64,000 bases of DNA from Bacteroidota bacterium (GCA_018829465.1 JAHJTN010000007.1:1-64000); one strand, 5' to 3'. Counted from the first letter of the stretch, positions 35,591 to 44,697 are shown. Notes: a model not told the origin generated them from the sequence alone. Made by a program: numbers and translations.

Positions 35591-36193
35591 ATGAAAATAA
35601 CCTCAGCCAAATTTGTGGTGAGCAATGCAGAAGTAGCGAGCTGTCCAAACAGTCCTTTACCCGAATATGCCTTTATCGGTCGGTCTAATGTGGGTAAATC
35701 TTCACTTATCAATATGCTGACCCACAGAAAAGATTTGGCCAAAACTTCTTCACGTCCCGGTAAAACACAGCTTATCAATCATTTTTTGATCAATGAAAAC
35801 TGGCATTTGGTTGATTTGCCCGGATATGGCTACGCTAAAGTTTCGGCAACAGCCAAAAAGAAATTTCAACAATTTATCACCGATTATTTTGCTGCACGCG
35901 AACAATTGGTCGCTGCTTTCGTTCTGATTGACATCCGGCTTCCTCCACAAAAAATAGACCTCGAATTTTTGGAATGGTTGGGCGAAAACCAGGTGCCATT
36001 TTTTATTGTTTTTACCAAGGTCGACAAGTTGAGCGTTTCTAAAGCCAACATTCAAGTAGCAAATTACAAAAAAGCTTTGTTGGAAGAAACTTGGGAAACC
36101 CTTCCTGAAATCTTTATTACTTCGGCTACCAATGGCAGCGGGAGGGAAGATTTGTTGCAAAAAATAGCTGAAATCAACAGCACTTTGCGATAA
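35591..36193 (+). CDS. engB: EngB (YsxC/YihA), ribosome biogenesis GTPase
   Basis: The 200-residue TRAFAC GTPase is needed for assembly of the large ribosomal subunit. G1 is GRSNVGKSSLI, G2 lies in TSSRPGKTQLINHF, G3 is VDLPGYGYA, G4 is FTKVDK and G5 is ITSATNGSG, all intact. The ATG is set by family length and by the repeat boundary. It converges with the unknown gene at 36198 with only 4 bases between stops. Confidence 0.95.
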   Translation: MKITSAKFVVSNAEVASCPNSPLPEYAFIGRSNVGKSSLINMLTHRKDLAKTSSRPGKTQLINHFLINENWHLVDLPGYGYAKVSATAKKKFQQFITDYFAAREQLVAAFVLIDIRLPPQKIDLEFLEWLGENQVPFFIVFTKVDKLSVSKANIQVANYKKALLEETWETLPEIFITSATNGSGREDLLQKIAEINSTLR

Positions 36194-36197
36194 CAAA

Positions 36198-36566
36198 TTA
36201 CGGATTTTCTTCCAACACTATTTTAATCAAAGCTTCTACACTGTCAATTTTTTCAAAATTTTCAGCACTGATAAATTCCGTAAAAGTATGGTCTTCCATT
36301 TCTTTCAACACACAGGGAAACTTAAAGTTTTGGTCAACCAAAAACGGATAGGCTTTGGCAAACTCATCGGTGTGTAAAAACTCCATTGGGATATCTGTGT
36401 TTTTCCGAAAGGCTTTCCAATGCTCGTTTTCTGTGAGAATACCATAAGTGAGCGCACACAACTTACAAGCGTAAGTGTTCGGACTCAACAGTTTGTGTGC
36501 AGCGTCGAGATAGCCGTTCCACCGTCCCGATTTGGCATTGTAAACGAAGAGAAGTTTTGAAGGCAT
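36198..36566 (-). CDS. Conserved protein of unknown function
   Basis: I do not recognise a named family for this 122-residue cytoplasmic protein. It starts SKLLFVYNAKSGRWNGYLDAAHKLLSP, has a CKLC pair (CKLCALTYGILTENEHW), then MEFLHTDEFAKAYPF and a mixed alpha/beta end. Similar short proteins are common in flavobacteria and sometimes carry the label GTPase, but no G motifs are present here, so that label is not supported. The Cys pair could bind metal or form a disulfide. Confidence 0.75.
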   Translation of the reverse strand: MPSKLLFVYNAKSGRWNGYLDAAHKLLSPNTYACKLCALTYGILTENEHWKAFRKNTDIPMEFLHTDEFAKAYPFLVDQNFKFPCVLKEMEDHTFTEFISAENFEKIDSVEALIKIVLEENP

Positions 36567-36718
36567 TTCTTACGATTTTCAGCTAAAATAATCAAACTTT
36601 TCTAACATTCGCAGCTAAGAATTTTATCGTTTTAAAGAAAAGGTTTTGCAAGATGTTTTTTGTAAATTTATACCTTGAATTTCTGATTGGAATTACCTTT
36701 ACCACAAGATTTTAAAAA

Positions 36719-37471
36719 ATGTCACAAACGGTTCTCATTACAGGTGCTACCTCCGGAATAGGGGAAGCCACCGCCCAAAAATATGCTGATGCCGGCTGCC
36801 GTCTTATTCTCTGTGGGCGCAACGAAAACAAATTGCAAGCCTTGCAAAAATCGTTGACTTCCGCAATTGGCATACACACCTTGCGTTTTGATGTTGCAGA
36901 CAAACAGGCCGTTTTTAAAGCTATCCAAACATTGCCCGCCGCCTTTTCAGACATTGATATTTTAATCAACAATGCAGGAAATGCCCACGGATGGGACACT
37001 TTTCAAGAGGCTTCTCTGGACGATTGGGAACAAATGATGGACATCAACGTTAAAGGATTGCTTTATGTCACCAAGGCTGTACTTCCTGTTTTTATTAAAA
37101 AAGGCAGTGGACACATTGTCAATATAGGCTCTACAGCTGCCAAGGAAGTGTATCCAAAAGGCAATGTGTATTGCGCTTCAAAGCACGCCGTAGATGCCAT
37201 CAATCAAGCGCTGAGAATAGATCTCAACGGCTTAAATATCAGGGTTGGCGCAGTGCATCCCGGATTGGTACAAACCCATTTTTCGGCAGTTCGATTTAAA
37301 GGAGATTTGGCACGTGCCGAGCAGGTTTACAAAGGATTTTCACCCTTGCAAGCTTCAGATATCGCAGATATTATCTACTTTGTCACCCAAGCGCCACCCC
37401 ATGTCAATATCGCCGATTTGGTTGTAATGCCTACGGCACAAGCATCGAGTACCATCGTCTCAAAAAAATAA
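36719..37471 (+). CDS. Short-chain dehydrogenase/reductase, YdfG-like
   Basis: The 250-residue classical SDR has the cofactor motif TGATSGIGEATA (7-18), NNAGNAHG, a catalytic Ser in NIGSTAAKEVYP, and Tyr-Ala-Ser-Lys-type YCASKHAV. An Arg in CGRNENK after the second strand favours NADP. It resembles the YdfG group (3-hydroxy acid and serine dehydrogenases), also seen in the ending HVNIADLVVMPTAQASS. The substrate is not certain. Confidence 0.9.
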   Translation: MSQTVLITGATSGIGEATAQKYADAGCRLILCGRNENKLQALQKSLTSAIGIHTLRFDVADKQAVFKAIQTLPAAFSDIDILINNAGNAHGWDTFQEASLDDWEQMMDINVKGLLYVTKAVLPVFIKKGSGHIVNIGSTAAKEVYPKGNVYCASKHAVDAINQALRIDLNGLNIRVGAVHPGLVQTHFSAVRFKGDLARAEQVYKGFSPLQASDIADIIYFVTQAPPHVNIADLVVMPTAQASSTIVSKK

Positions 37472-37487
37472 AATGATTTGGCCATCA

Positions 37488-38492
37488 TTAAATGATGATA
37501 CGCGCCAACAACTCTTTAAATAGCTCTTCCTGTGAAACCTGTCCTGCGCCGAGTCCTTTGCTTTTGAGGTCAATGTCTCGCAATACAGAGATGACATGGC
37601 TGGCTTGTTTCATCGTATAGTTTCTGGAAGCCAACTGATATTCGCCAACAAAATAAGGGTTAATTTTCAGCACAGAAGCCACCTGCGCTGCACTTTTGTC
37701 CTCCAGCCCGTGATATTGCAGCAGTTGCGAAAAGAAACTAAAAAGCAAACCTACACTGACCACAATAGGATGCTCCTTCGGACTTTGAACGAAGTATCGC
37801 ACAATTTGAGCTGCTTTTTTATAGTTGCGTTCCCCGATGGCTTTTCTGAGTTCAAAATTGTTAAAATCTTTGCTCAGCCCAATGTGCGACTCGATAATTT
37901 CCGGACTGATTTTTTTTTCGTCCGTTACACTCAAAAAAAGTTTGTTCAGTTCGTTAGCCACCAGTGTGAGTTCGGTGCCTAAAAACTCGATGAGCATCGC
38001 TGTTGCCTTGGGTGTGATTTCGTAACCTTTTTGATGTAAAAAAGATTGAATCCATGTTCCAACCTGATTTTCATAGAGGCGTTTGCTTTCAAACAGCACA
38101 CCGTTTTTTTGTATGGTTTTGTACAGTTTTTTGCGTTTGTCTAGGGTTTTGTATTTGTAGAGCAACACCAAAAGGGTAGAAGGCATGGGATTTTCGGCGT
38201 AGGCGAGGAGGCTTTCTATGTTTCTTGAGAGTTCTTGCGCTTCGCGAACAATTACCACCTGATAGTCAGACATCATCGGGTATCTTTTGGATTGCGAAAC
38301 AATTTCATCAACAGTGGTTTCTTTGCCATACATGACCAATTGGTTGAAGCTTTTCTCTGCTTCATCCAGTACATTTTCCGCTATATAGTTTGCTATTTCG
38401 TCTATAAAATAGGGTTCGTCACCCGTCAAAAAATAGATAGGTTTATATTTTTTATTTTTTAAATCAATCAACAGACTTTGTGAGGTTTGCAT
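37488..38492 (-). CDS. holA: DNA polymerase III delta subunit
   Basis: The 334-residue protein is the delta subunit, the wrench that opens the beta clamp during loading. It has the N-terminal AAA-like region with YFLTGDEPYFIDEIANYI, the clamp-contact segment, and the C-terminal helical collar (LASRNYTMKQASHVISVLRDIDLKSKGLG). Sequence conservation in this family is low but the pattern is characteristic. Its start lies head-to-head with the small HsdR_N-like gene. Confidence 0.9.
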   Translation of the reverse strand: MQTSQSLLIDLKNKKYKPIYFLTGDEPYFIDEIANYIAENVLDEAEKSFNQLVMYGKETTVDEIVSQSKRYPMMSDYQVVIVREAQELSRNIESLLAYAENPMPSTLLVLLYKYKTLDKRKKLYKTIQKNGVLFESKRLYENQVGTWIQSFLHQKGYEITPKATAMLIEFLGTELTLVANELNKLFLSVTDEKKISPEIIESHIGLSKDFNNFELRKAIGERNYKKAAQIVRYFVQSPKEHPIVVSVGLLFSFFSQLLQYHGLEDKSAAQVASVLKINPYFVGEYQLASRNYTMKQASHVISVLRDIDLKSKGLGAGQVSQEELFKELLARIII

Positions 38493-38535
38493 GCAAGAAT
38501 TTTTTACATTAGGCGAAAAACAGCATCTTTGCGGT

Positions 38536-38982
38536 ATGCAAAAGATCCATTTTCCGGCCTATGACTTTCGATACAAATCTAAAGAAAATCAGCGCTATGT
38601 CTTTGATATTATCCGTAAAAAGTTTGTGGTGCTCACCCCCGAAGAGTGGGTGCGGCAACATGCCCTTTGGTATTTGATATCCGATAAGCACTATCCGGCC
38701 TCTTTGGTCAATGTAGAAAAGAAACTTGTAGTGGGACAAATGACCAAGCGATATGACATAGCCGTTTATGACAATTCGGGACGTCTTAGTTTGTTGGTGG
38801 AGTGCAAACGCCCTGATGTGCCTGTCACTCAATACACTTTTGACCAAGCGGCGCGCTACAACATGGTGTTGGAAGCTCCTTTTCTGTGGCTGACCAATGG
38901 ATTGACACATTATTATTGCCACGTGGATACCGTCAACAAAAAGTACGATTTTCTAAAAGAAATTCCTGAATATATCCGTTAA
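38536..38982 (+). CDS. Small HsdR_N-type PD-(D/E)XK domain protein
   Basis: The 148-residue protein resembles the N-terminal nuclease domain of type I restriction HsdR subunits. The probable catalytic motif is D-(X)n-ECK: MTKRYDIAVYDNSGRLSLLVECKRPDV. A QAARYN motif follows, as in RecB-like nucleases. There is no helicase, HsdM or HsdS nearby, so it is a stand-alone domain and not a restriction system. The ATG at 38536 (MQKIHFPAYDF) is preferred over one 15 codons upstream, which overlaps holA. CATCTTTG just before it resembles a -7 element. Confidence 0.82.
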   Translation: MQKIHFPAYDFRYKSKENQRYVFDIIRKKFVVLTPEEWVRQHALWYLISDKHYPASLVNVEKKLVVGQMTKRYDIAVYDNSGRLSLLVECKRPDVPVTQYTFDQAARYNMVLEAPFLWLTNGLTHYYCHVDTVNKKYDFLKEIPEYIR

Positions 38983-39009
38983 TTTGCATTCCTTATAAAA
39001 TATGCTTAG

Positions 39010-40005
39010 GTGAAGGTAGCCATAGTGATACTCAATTGGAATGGAAAGCAGCTGTTGGAGACGTTTTTGCCTCTTGTAGTAGCACATAGCCGTGATGAAG
39101 CTTCTATTTTTGTTGCTGATAATGCCTCTACTGACGGTTCCATTTCTTATGTCAGTTCTCATTTTCCTAATGTAGGCATCATTAAAATGAATGAAAACCG
39201 CGGTTATGCCGGCGGTTACAATGAGGCACTTCAACATGTAGATGCGGATATTTTTGTTTTGATGAATTCGGATATTGCTACCACGGAAGGATGGTTGCAA
39301 CCGATAGTGCGACATTTTAAAACCCAACCAAAAACCGGAATTTTACAGCCTAAGTTGTTGGATTACAAACGAAAAACGCATTTTGAATATGCCGGTGCGG
39401 CCGGTGGTTTTATCGACCGTTTGGGCTATCCGTTTTGTAGGGGGCGTATTTTTAACCAGCTTGAGGCCGACCTCGGCCAATATGATGACGAAGCGCATAT
39501 TTTTTGGGCTTCGGGGGCTTGTTTGTGCATCAGACGGGATGTTTTTTGGCAACTCGGCGGGCTCGACGAAGATTTTTTTGCCCATCAGGAAGAGATAGAC
39601 CTTTGTTGGCGCGCGCACAAAGCCGGATTTGAGGTTAAATATATTGGCGACAGCCATGTATATCATGTGGGTGGTGCTACGCTGGGCAGCATGAGTCCGC
39701 AAAAAACTTTCTACAATTTTCGCAACACGCTTTTGGCTTTGCTCAAAAACGCTCCCAAAAGGTTTGTACCTTTTTTAGTACTGACGCGTTTGGTTTTGGA
39801 TGGCGTAGCCGGGTTAAAATTTATGGTAGAAGGAAAGTTTATACACACTTGGGCGATATTTCGCGCACATGGCAGTTTTTATAAATTAGCCGCGAAGATG
39901 TTGAAAAAAAGGCAAGAAACACCAACTTACAAGCCTTATTACAAAACACAGTCTATTGTATTTCTGCACTTCGTTTTGGGGATTCGCAAGTTTAAAGATT
40001 TATAG
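39010..40005 (+). CDS. Glycosyltransferase family 2
   Basis: The 331-residue GT2 enzyme has the GT-A fold. VAIVILNWNGKQLLETFLP starts the domain, VADNASTDGS binds nucleotide, and FVLMNSDIA is the DxD-like metal site. FFAHQEEIDLCWRAHKAGF carries the ED motif of rhamnosyltransferase-like members. A hydrophobic or basic C-terminal segment may attach it to the membrane. The start is GTG; an ATG 6 bases upstream is in another frame and ends at once. It probably extends a surface polysaccharide. Confidence 0.9.
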   Translation: MKVAIVILNWNGKQLLETFLPLVVAHSRDEASIFVADNASTDGSISYVSSHFPNVGIIKMNENRGYAGGYNEALQHVDADIFVLMNSDIATTEGWLQPIVRHFKTQPKTGILQPKLLDYKRKTHFEYAGAAGGFIDRLGYPFCRGRIFNQLEADLGQYDDEAHIFWASGACLCIRRDVFWQLGGLDEDFFAHQEEIDLCWRAHKAGFEVKYIGDSHVYHVGGATLGSMSPQKTFYNFRNTLLALLKNAPKRFVPFLVLTRLVLDGVAGLKFMVEGKFIHTWAIFRAHGSFYKLAAKMLKKRQETPTYKPYYKTQSIVFLHFVLGIRKFKDL

Positions 40006-40041
40006 TGAGCCACTCAATTGGTTTATTTTAGAAAAAGTCAC

Positions 40042-40599
40042 TTACAGCAAATCGTTTATATCGCGAGAGCCGGCGCGGGCGCGCTTTTCTTTTTCTTTGG
40101 CTTTGAGTTCGTCGAGGCGGTCTATTTTTTCTAACTCTTTGTCGATATCGTCATCGAGGTTGATGATTTCGACGTTACTTTTTATATTTCTCTTTAAATA
40201 ATAAAGCAAAAAAAGTACTACACCAACTAAAGGCACGGTAAAATATATATCCATCTCATCTTGTTCTTTAAAATCCAAAAGAAAAAGATTAATGAATTGA
40301 AAAATGTACATGCCTAAGGGTACAATTATAGCGTGATACCACCAATGCTTACAGGTAGTAAACCAAAGAGATAATAAAAAAATCATCATGATTTTACCTG
40401 CCAAAGTCCAAACGTACGTTTGGACATTTTGAAAATACAAACTCTTAAATGTAAAAAAAGGCGTCTCCCAAACATCAGTTGCAGGAAATACCTTATAAGA
40501 ATAAAAAATAAGAGGTGATAGCACTATGGCTACCATTATGTATTTACCCCATCGGAGGGATTCTAATTGTCGTCCTGTCCACTGCGATTGTTTGGTCAT
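40042..40599 (-). CDS. Four-helix membrane protein of unknown function
   Basis: The 185-residue protein has four predicted membrane helices (about 20-38, 62-82, 85-106 and 120-135), then a long charged tail (NLDDDIDKELEKIDRLDELKAKEKEKRARAGSRDINDLL) that is probably a cytoplasmic coiled coil. I do not recognise the family. The first 56 bases overlap the small exported-peptide gene in another frame. A start at Met22 (40536) would remove the overlap but also the basic residues before helix 1, so I keep the longer form. It is probably co-transcribed with that small gene. Confidence 0.75.
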   Translation of the reverse strand: MTKQSQWTGRQLESLRWGKYIMVAIVLSPLIFYSYKVFPATDVWETPFFTFKSLYFQNVQTYVWTLAGKIMMIFLLSLWFTTCKHWWYHAIIVPLGMYIFQFINLFLLDFKEQDEMDIYFTVPLVGVVLFLLYYLKRNIKSNVEIINLDDDIDKELEKIDRLDELKAKEKEKRARAGSRDINDLL

Positions 40600-40687
40600 C
40601 TTGGATACTTGAAACGTTTGATGCTACCAAAGCTACGAAAAAAATGGTTACTAATGCAATTGCGGTTAAAAATTTAGGAGTTTTCAT
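40544..40687 (-). CDS. Small exported peptide (47 aa), previously untracked
   Basis: ATGAAA opens a 47-codon frame with a clear signal-peptide-like N-terminus (MKTPKFLTAIALVTIFFVAL), then VASNVSSIQDDQ and the short mature end VDRTTIRIPPMG. A near-ideal flavobacterial promoter lies 48 bases upstream, and the reading frame ends inside the start of the 185-residue membrane protein gene. I do not recognise a family with confidence. The Lys/Arg-x-(I/V)-Pro-Pro/x-Gly ending recalls other tiny exported Bacteroidota peptides, but that is only an impression. Confidence 0.6.
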   Translation of the reverse strand: MKTPKFLTAIALVTIFFVALVASNVSSIQDDQTIAVDRTTIRIPPMG

Positions 40688-40734
40688 GGTCTTAATATTT
40701 AGGTTAATAATTTATTTCGTTTTTAAATCTGATA

Positions 40735-40765
40735 CAAACCTAAACACTATTTTTGTAACCGCAAA
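40735..40765 (-). promoter_or_regulatory. Strong promoter for the small exported peptide gene
   Basis: On the minus strand TTTG, exactly 19 bases, then TAGGTTTG, a full match to TTTG-N19-TAnnTTTG. It fixes the start of the transcript about 40 bases before the ATG at 40687. Confidence 0.82.
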
Positions 40766-41243
40766 GCCCTGATAGTCATTCAAATATAGTCTATTTAAAA
40801 ATAACGTTTAATTATTCTAAATATAAATTACAATTTTTCGAGTTAATTAATTGTAACAAAGTTGGTTAAACGACACGTGAAGAACATAATTATTAGTCAT
40901 ATCTAACCTGAATTCCTTACTAGCTTACGCAAATATATGTTAATTTCAGTAAATCCAAACATTTAATCGGATTTTTTTACATTTTATCGGTTGACTTTCA
41001 TCTGTTTATCGATTATTTAGACACATATACAAGCCTCATTTTAAACCCAATGAGAACACTAGATACATTTTAAATAATTGGTAATCAATTTATTGAAAGA
41101 ATTATAGTTCTTTTATTAAATTCCACATGTGTATTCTAAAAATAACATATGTATTTATTTCCAAGTTTTTTCAGATTTGTATTACTTTCGTTTGCTCATA
41201 AATGGTAACTGTTTACTTGGTTACCTTATAATAAGAAAATGTT
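40766..41243. other. AT-rich intergenic region, no gene seen
   Basis: These 478 bases are very A/T-rich, with stops in every frame and no RNA gene. TACTTTCG at 41183-41190, one mismatch from TAnnTTTG, may be the -7 element of the aminotransferase gene. No -33 element is evident. Confidence 0.6.
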
Positions 41244-42392
41244 ATGGCCAATCTATTATCGAAAATTTGGTTGTCATCTCCGCACATGGGTGGAGAAGAG
41301 GTGCGTTTTGTGCAAGAAGCTTTTGATACGAACTGGGTGGCGCCTCTTGGCCCAAACGTATCGGGTTTGGAAACGGACCTTGAAAAGTATCTCGCCGATT
41401 CGGACAGTCCGTTATTTGTAGCAGCACTCAGTTCAGGAACAGCGGCCCTGCATTTGGCTTTAATTTTAGCTGGCGTGGAGCCGGGCGATGAAGTTTTGTG
41501 TCAAAGCATGACTTTTTCTGCCTCAGCCAATCCTATTCGGTATCAGTATGCCACACCTGTTTTTATTGACAGTGAAGCCCAGACTTGGAATTTATGTCCG
41601 GATGCTTTAGAAGCGGCTATACAAGACCGGATCAAAAAAGGAAAAAAGCCGAAAGCATTGGTAGCTGTGCACTTGTATGGCACGCCTTATCAAGTGGATG
41701 CCGTTCATGCCATCTGCAAAAAATATAATATCATCCTTATAGAAGACAGCGCTGAGGCATTGGGGAGCACCTACAAAGGCAAAGCATGCGGTACTTTTGG
41801 CGATTTTGGTATTTTGTCTTTCAACGGAAACAAAATTATCACCACTTCGGGTGGCGGCGCTTTGGTTTGCAAAACAAAAGCACATCAGGAAAAAGCCGTT
41901 TTTTTAGCTACGCAGGCCAGAGATGCAGCCCCACATTACCAACACAGCCATATAGGTTATAATTATCGTATGAGTAATATTTGTGCCGGTATCGGACGCG
42001 GGCAGATGCGGGTATTGCCCGACAGGGTAAACCAACGCCGTGCCATGCATACTTTTTACAAGGAAATACTGAAAGATATCCCCGCTGTCAAAGTTTTTGA
42101 AACACCCTCATCGGACTATGTATCAAACTATTGGTTGAGTTGTATTACTGTAAATCCGGAAAGCGGTAAAACCCGCGAAGGTTTACGGCTTTTTTTGGAG
42201 ACTTTGAATATAGAGAGCAGGCCGCTTTGGAAACCGATGCACTTGCAACCTGTTTTTAATTCCTATCCTTATTACGGCAATCGGGTGGCGGAAAGCTTAT
42301 TCGAAAACGGTTTGTGTTTGCCGTCGGGATCAAATCTTTCTGATGCTGATAGAAACAGAATTAAAGAAGCACTACAAACCTACTTTGCTTAA
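41244..42392 (+). CDS. DegT/DnrJ/EryC1 family PLP aminotransferase, PglE-like
   Basis: The 382-residue fold type I PLP enzyme transfers an amino group to a nucleotide-linked 4-keto sugar. The PLP lysine is Lys197 in GILSFNGNKIITTSGGGAL; the cofactor Asp is in IEDSAEALGS, and LSSGTAALHLAL is the phosphate loop. The N-terminus IWLSSPHMGGEEVRFVQEAF DTNWVAPLG is the hallmark of the PglE group (UDP-4-keto to UDP-4-amino sugar). The dehydratase that would make its substrate is the next gene. No PglD-like acetyltransferase is adjacent. Confidence 0.9.
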   Translation: MANLLSKIWLSSPHMGGEEVRFVQEAFDTNWVAPLGPNVSGLETDLEKYLADSDSPLFVAALSSGTAALHLALILAGVEPGDEVLCQSMTFSASANPIRYQYATPVFIDSEAQTWNLCPDALEAAIQDRIKKGKKPKALVAVHLYGTPYQVDAVHAICKKYNIILIEDSAEALGSTYKGKACGTFGDFGILSFNGNKIITTSGGGALVCKTKAHQEKAVFLATQARDAAPHYQHSHIGYNYRMSNICAGIGRGQMRVLPDRVNQRRAMHTFYKEILKDIPAVKVFETPSSDYVSNYWLSCITVNPESGKTREGLRLFLETLNIESRPLWKPMHLQPVFNSYPYYGNRVAESLFENGLCLPSGSNLSDADRNRIKEALQTYFA

Positions 42393-42744
42393 AATACCCG
42401 TATTTAGGTATTTTTTTTTAAAATTCATTGGCGATTTTTGGGCATTAATTGCAAGCCTTCAATTTATTCAGCATAAGGAGCTAAAAAGTTTGTTGCGCAT
42501 AGATCTATGATGTTTTCACAAGTAAATTCTATTGAATGGGTAGGGTACATTTTCTTTGATTTGTTATATATATTAAAAAGGGCATCATCAAATTGTTAAA
42601 AAAAATGGAATTTCATTAACAATCGTTTAATTCACTATTTTTGCAGCGTAATATAAATAGGCATCAAAGCTTTATATTTACATTTTATAAGAAATTCGGA
42701 AGTATTTTTTTCAGGATTAGGTTTTAAAGATTAAAAAAATACAG
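42393..42744 (+). promoter_or_regulatory. Intergenic region with -7 element for the dehydratase gene
   Basis: The 352-base gap contains TATTTTTG at 42636-42643 (exact TAnnTTTG), about 100 bases before the dehydratase ATG, suggesting a long leader. No -33 TTG is at the right spacing. A 30-codon ORF at 42507-42599 has no support. No repeat copy is present. Confidence 0.5.
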
Positions 42745-44697
42745 ATGAGAAGAATTTACAAATTAAGTCACTTTTTAAAATTCTTTAGTCACCGATTGCT
42801 GCAGCGATTTGGTTTTTTACCACGTTGGATTGTTTTTGGTATTGACCTTATGCTGTTATTGTTTGCTTGTGTGATTACTTTCTTTATTATCAACACGCTT
42901 TCTTTTGATCCCACTTCGAGTCTGGGCGAACTGGTGAACAAGTTTACCTTGTTAATGTCTGTGACGGCAGTGTTCTTTCTGGTTTTTAGAACTTACAGTG
43001 GTCTTATCAGACATGCAACCATTATTGATGTCGGCAGGTTGCTTTTGGCTACAGTATCATCTTTCGCTGTTTTGGTTTCTATCAACATGGGCTGTTTGAT
43101 GTTTACAGGACAGTACTACTTCAGAACCGCAACACTAATCATTTATACAATGATGGCTTTCAGTCTGTTGCTGTTTTTTAGAATATTTGTAAAGCAAACC
43201 TATGATTACATCTATTCTTTTAACTCAAAAAACGTGCAACGCCTTGCCATTTTGGGTGTAAACGACAGTTCCATTTCTATGGGATCTGCTTTGTTGTCTG
43301 AAAAACCGAGGCGGTTTCGGCTAGTCACTTTTTTAGACACCAGAAAAAAAAACCAGTCTAAAAGGATTTTAAACCTACCCATAACCTATGTGGGAGAAGA
43401 AGATTTTGAGGGTTTAAGTCAACTAAAAGTAGAGGCGATTTTAATTCCAAGTATTTTACCTAAAGGTATAAATCGCAAATTATTTTTAAATATCTGTATT
43501 GAAAACGGTTTTAAAGTTTATGTGGCTCCGGTTATAGAGGATATCAACACCGAGAAACCCTTGTCAACCCAAATCACCAACATTGAAATTGAAGATCTAC
43601 TCGAGCGTAAGCCCATTGTTTTGGACACCAAGCTCATAAAGAAGAAAATCAAGAAGAAAACGGTTTTGGTAACCGGCGCTGCAGGTTCTATTGGGAGTGA
43701 GTTAGCCCATCAGTTGGCTACTTTCAAACCTTACGAATTGATTTTGCTGGACCAAGCAGAATCGCCCATGTTTGAATTGGGGAATAAATTGAATGCAGAA
43801 TTCCCTGACTTAAAAATCAGACAAATTTTGGCTGACATCACCAATTATGACCGTATGCATCATGTCTTTGAGCAATTCAGACCGGAGATTGTTTGCCACG
43901 CAGCTGCCTACAAGCATGTGCCACTCATGGAGATGAATCCGTATGAAGCGCTTATGACCAATGTTTTCGGTACCAAAAATTTAGCAGACCTGTCCATCAA
44001 ATTTTTGGTAGATCGCTTTGTGATGGTTTCTACCGACAAAGCTGTTCGGCCCAGCAACGTCATGGGAGCCTCTAAGCGCATAGCCGAAATTTATGTACAG
44101 TCGCTCAACTCCAGGTCAATAGACCATCACACAAAATTTATCACCACGCGTTTTGGAAATGTATTGGGTTCAAACGGATCCGTGGTGCCCATTTTTAAAG
44201 AGCAAATTACCCAAGGCGGTCCGGTAACCATCACCCATCCGGACATTATCCGCTATTTTATGACCATCAAAGAAGCTTGCCAATTAGTATTGGAAGCCGG
44301 TGCCATGGGAAGTGGTGGGGAAATTTTTATTTTTGATATGGGCGAACCTGTTAGAATTATGGATTTGGCAGAAAAGATGATCAGATTATCCGGTTACAAA
44401 CCCTTTGTTGACATTGATATTAAAATCACGGGACTCCGACCTGGTGAGAAACTTTATGAAGAACTGCTCAACGACAAAGCCACCACACATCCTACGTATA
44501 ATGAAAAGATAATGATAGCGACTGAGCGGAGTTATGGTTTTGATGAAGTCACAAACCAAATACAAGAACTATACGCCTTAGTGTCATCGCATCAGGATTT
44601 GGTTAAAATGGTATCCAAAATGAAGGAAATTGTCCCGGAATTTATCAGTCAAAATTCAGTTTTTCAATCCCTTGATCTAAAAAATACGGATTTGTAG
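42745..44697 (+). CDS. Membrane nucleotide-sugar 4,6-dehydratase, PglF/CapD/FlaA1-like
   Basis: The 650-residue protein has four N-terminal membrane helices (about 25-145), a CoA-binding-like domain, and a C-terminal extended SDR domain. That domain has TGAAGSIGSE (310-319), AAAYKHVPLME and the catalytic segment STDKAVRPSNVMGASKR, where MxxxK replaces YxxxK as in UDP-GlcNAc C6 dehydratases. It should convert UDP-GlcNAc to the 4-keto-6-deoxy sugar used by the adjacent aminotransferase. Overall length and order match PglF and CapD. Confidence 0.93.
   Translation: MRRIYKLSHFLKFFSHRLLQRFGFLPRWIVFGIDLMLLLFACVITFFIINTLSFDPTSSLGELVNKFTLLMSVTAVFFLVFRTYSGLIRHATIIDVGRLLLATVSSFAVLVSINMGCLMFTGQYYFRTATLIIYTMMAFSLLLFFRIFVKQTYDYIYSFNSKNVQRLAILGVNDSSISMGSALLSEKPRRFRLVTFLDTRKKNQSKRILNLPITYVGEEDFEGLSQLKVEAILIPSILPKGINRKLFLNICIENGFKVYVAPVIEDINTEKPLSTQITNIEIEDLLERKPIVLDTKLIKKKIKKKTVLVTGAAGSIGSELAHQLATFKPYELILLDQAESPMFELGNKLNAEFPDLKIRQILADITNYDRMHHVFEQFRPEIVCHAAAYKHVPLMEMNPYEALMTNVFGTKNLADLSIKFLVDRFVMVSTDKAVRPSNVMGASKRIAEIYVQSLNSRSIDHHTKFITTRFGNVLGSNGSVVPIFKEQITQGGPVTITHPDIIRYFMTIKEACQLVLEAGAMGSGGEIFIFDMGEPVRIMDLAEKMIRLSGYKPFVDIDIKITGLRPGEKLYEELLNDKATTHPTYNEKIMIATERSYGFDEVTNQIQELYALVSSHQDLVKMVSKMKEIVPEFISQNSVFQSLDLKNTDL

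Noticed and set aside
36198-36566. GTPase annotation for the small protein beside engB
   Set aside because: No Walker A, G3 or NKxD motif is present.
42507-42599. 30-codon ORF (MMFSQVNSIEWVGYIFFDLL...) in the gap before the dehydratase gene
   Set aside because: No promoter upstream, no signal sequence and no sign of conservation. It lies before the likely transcript start.
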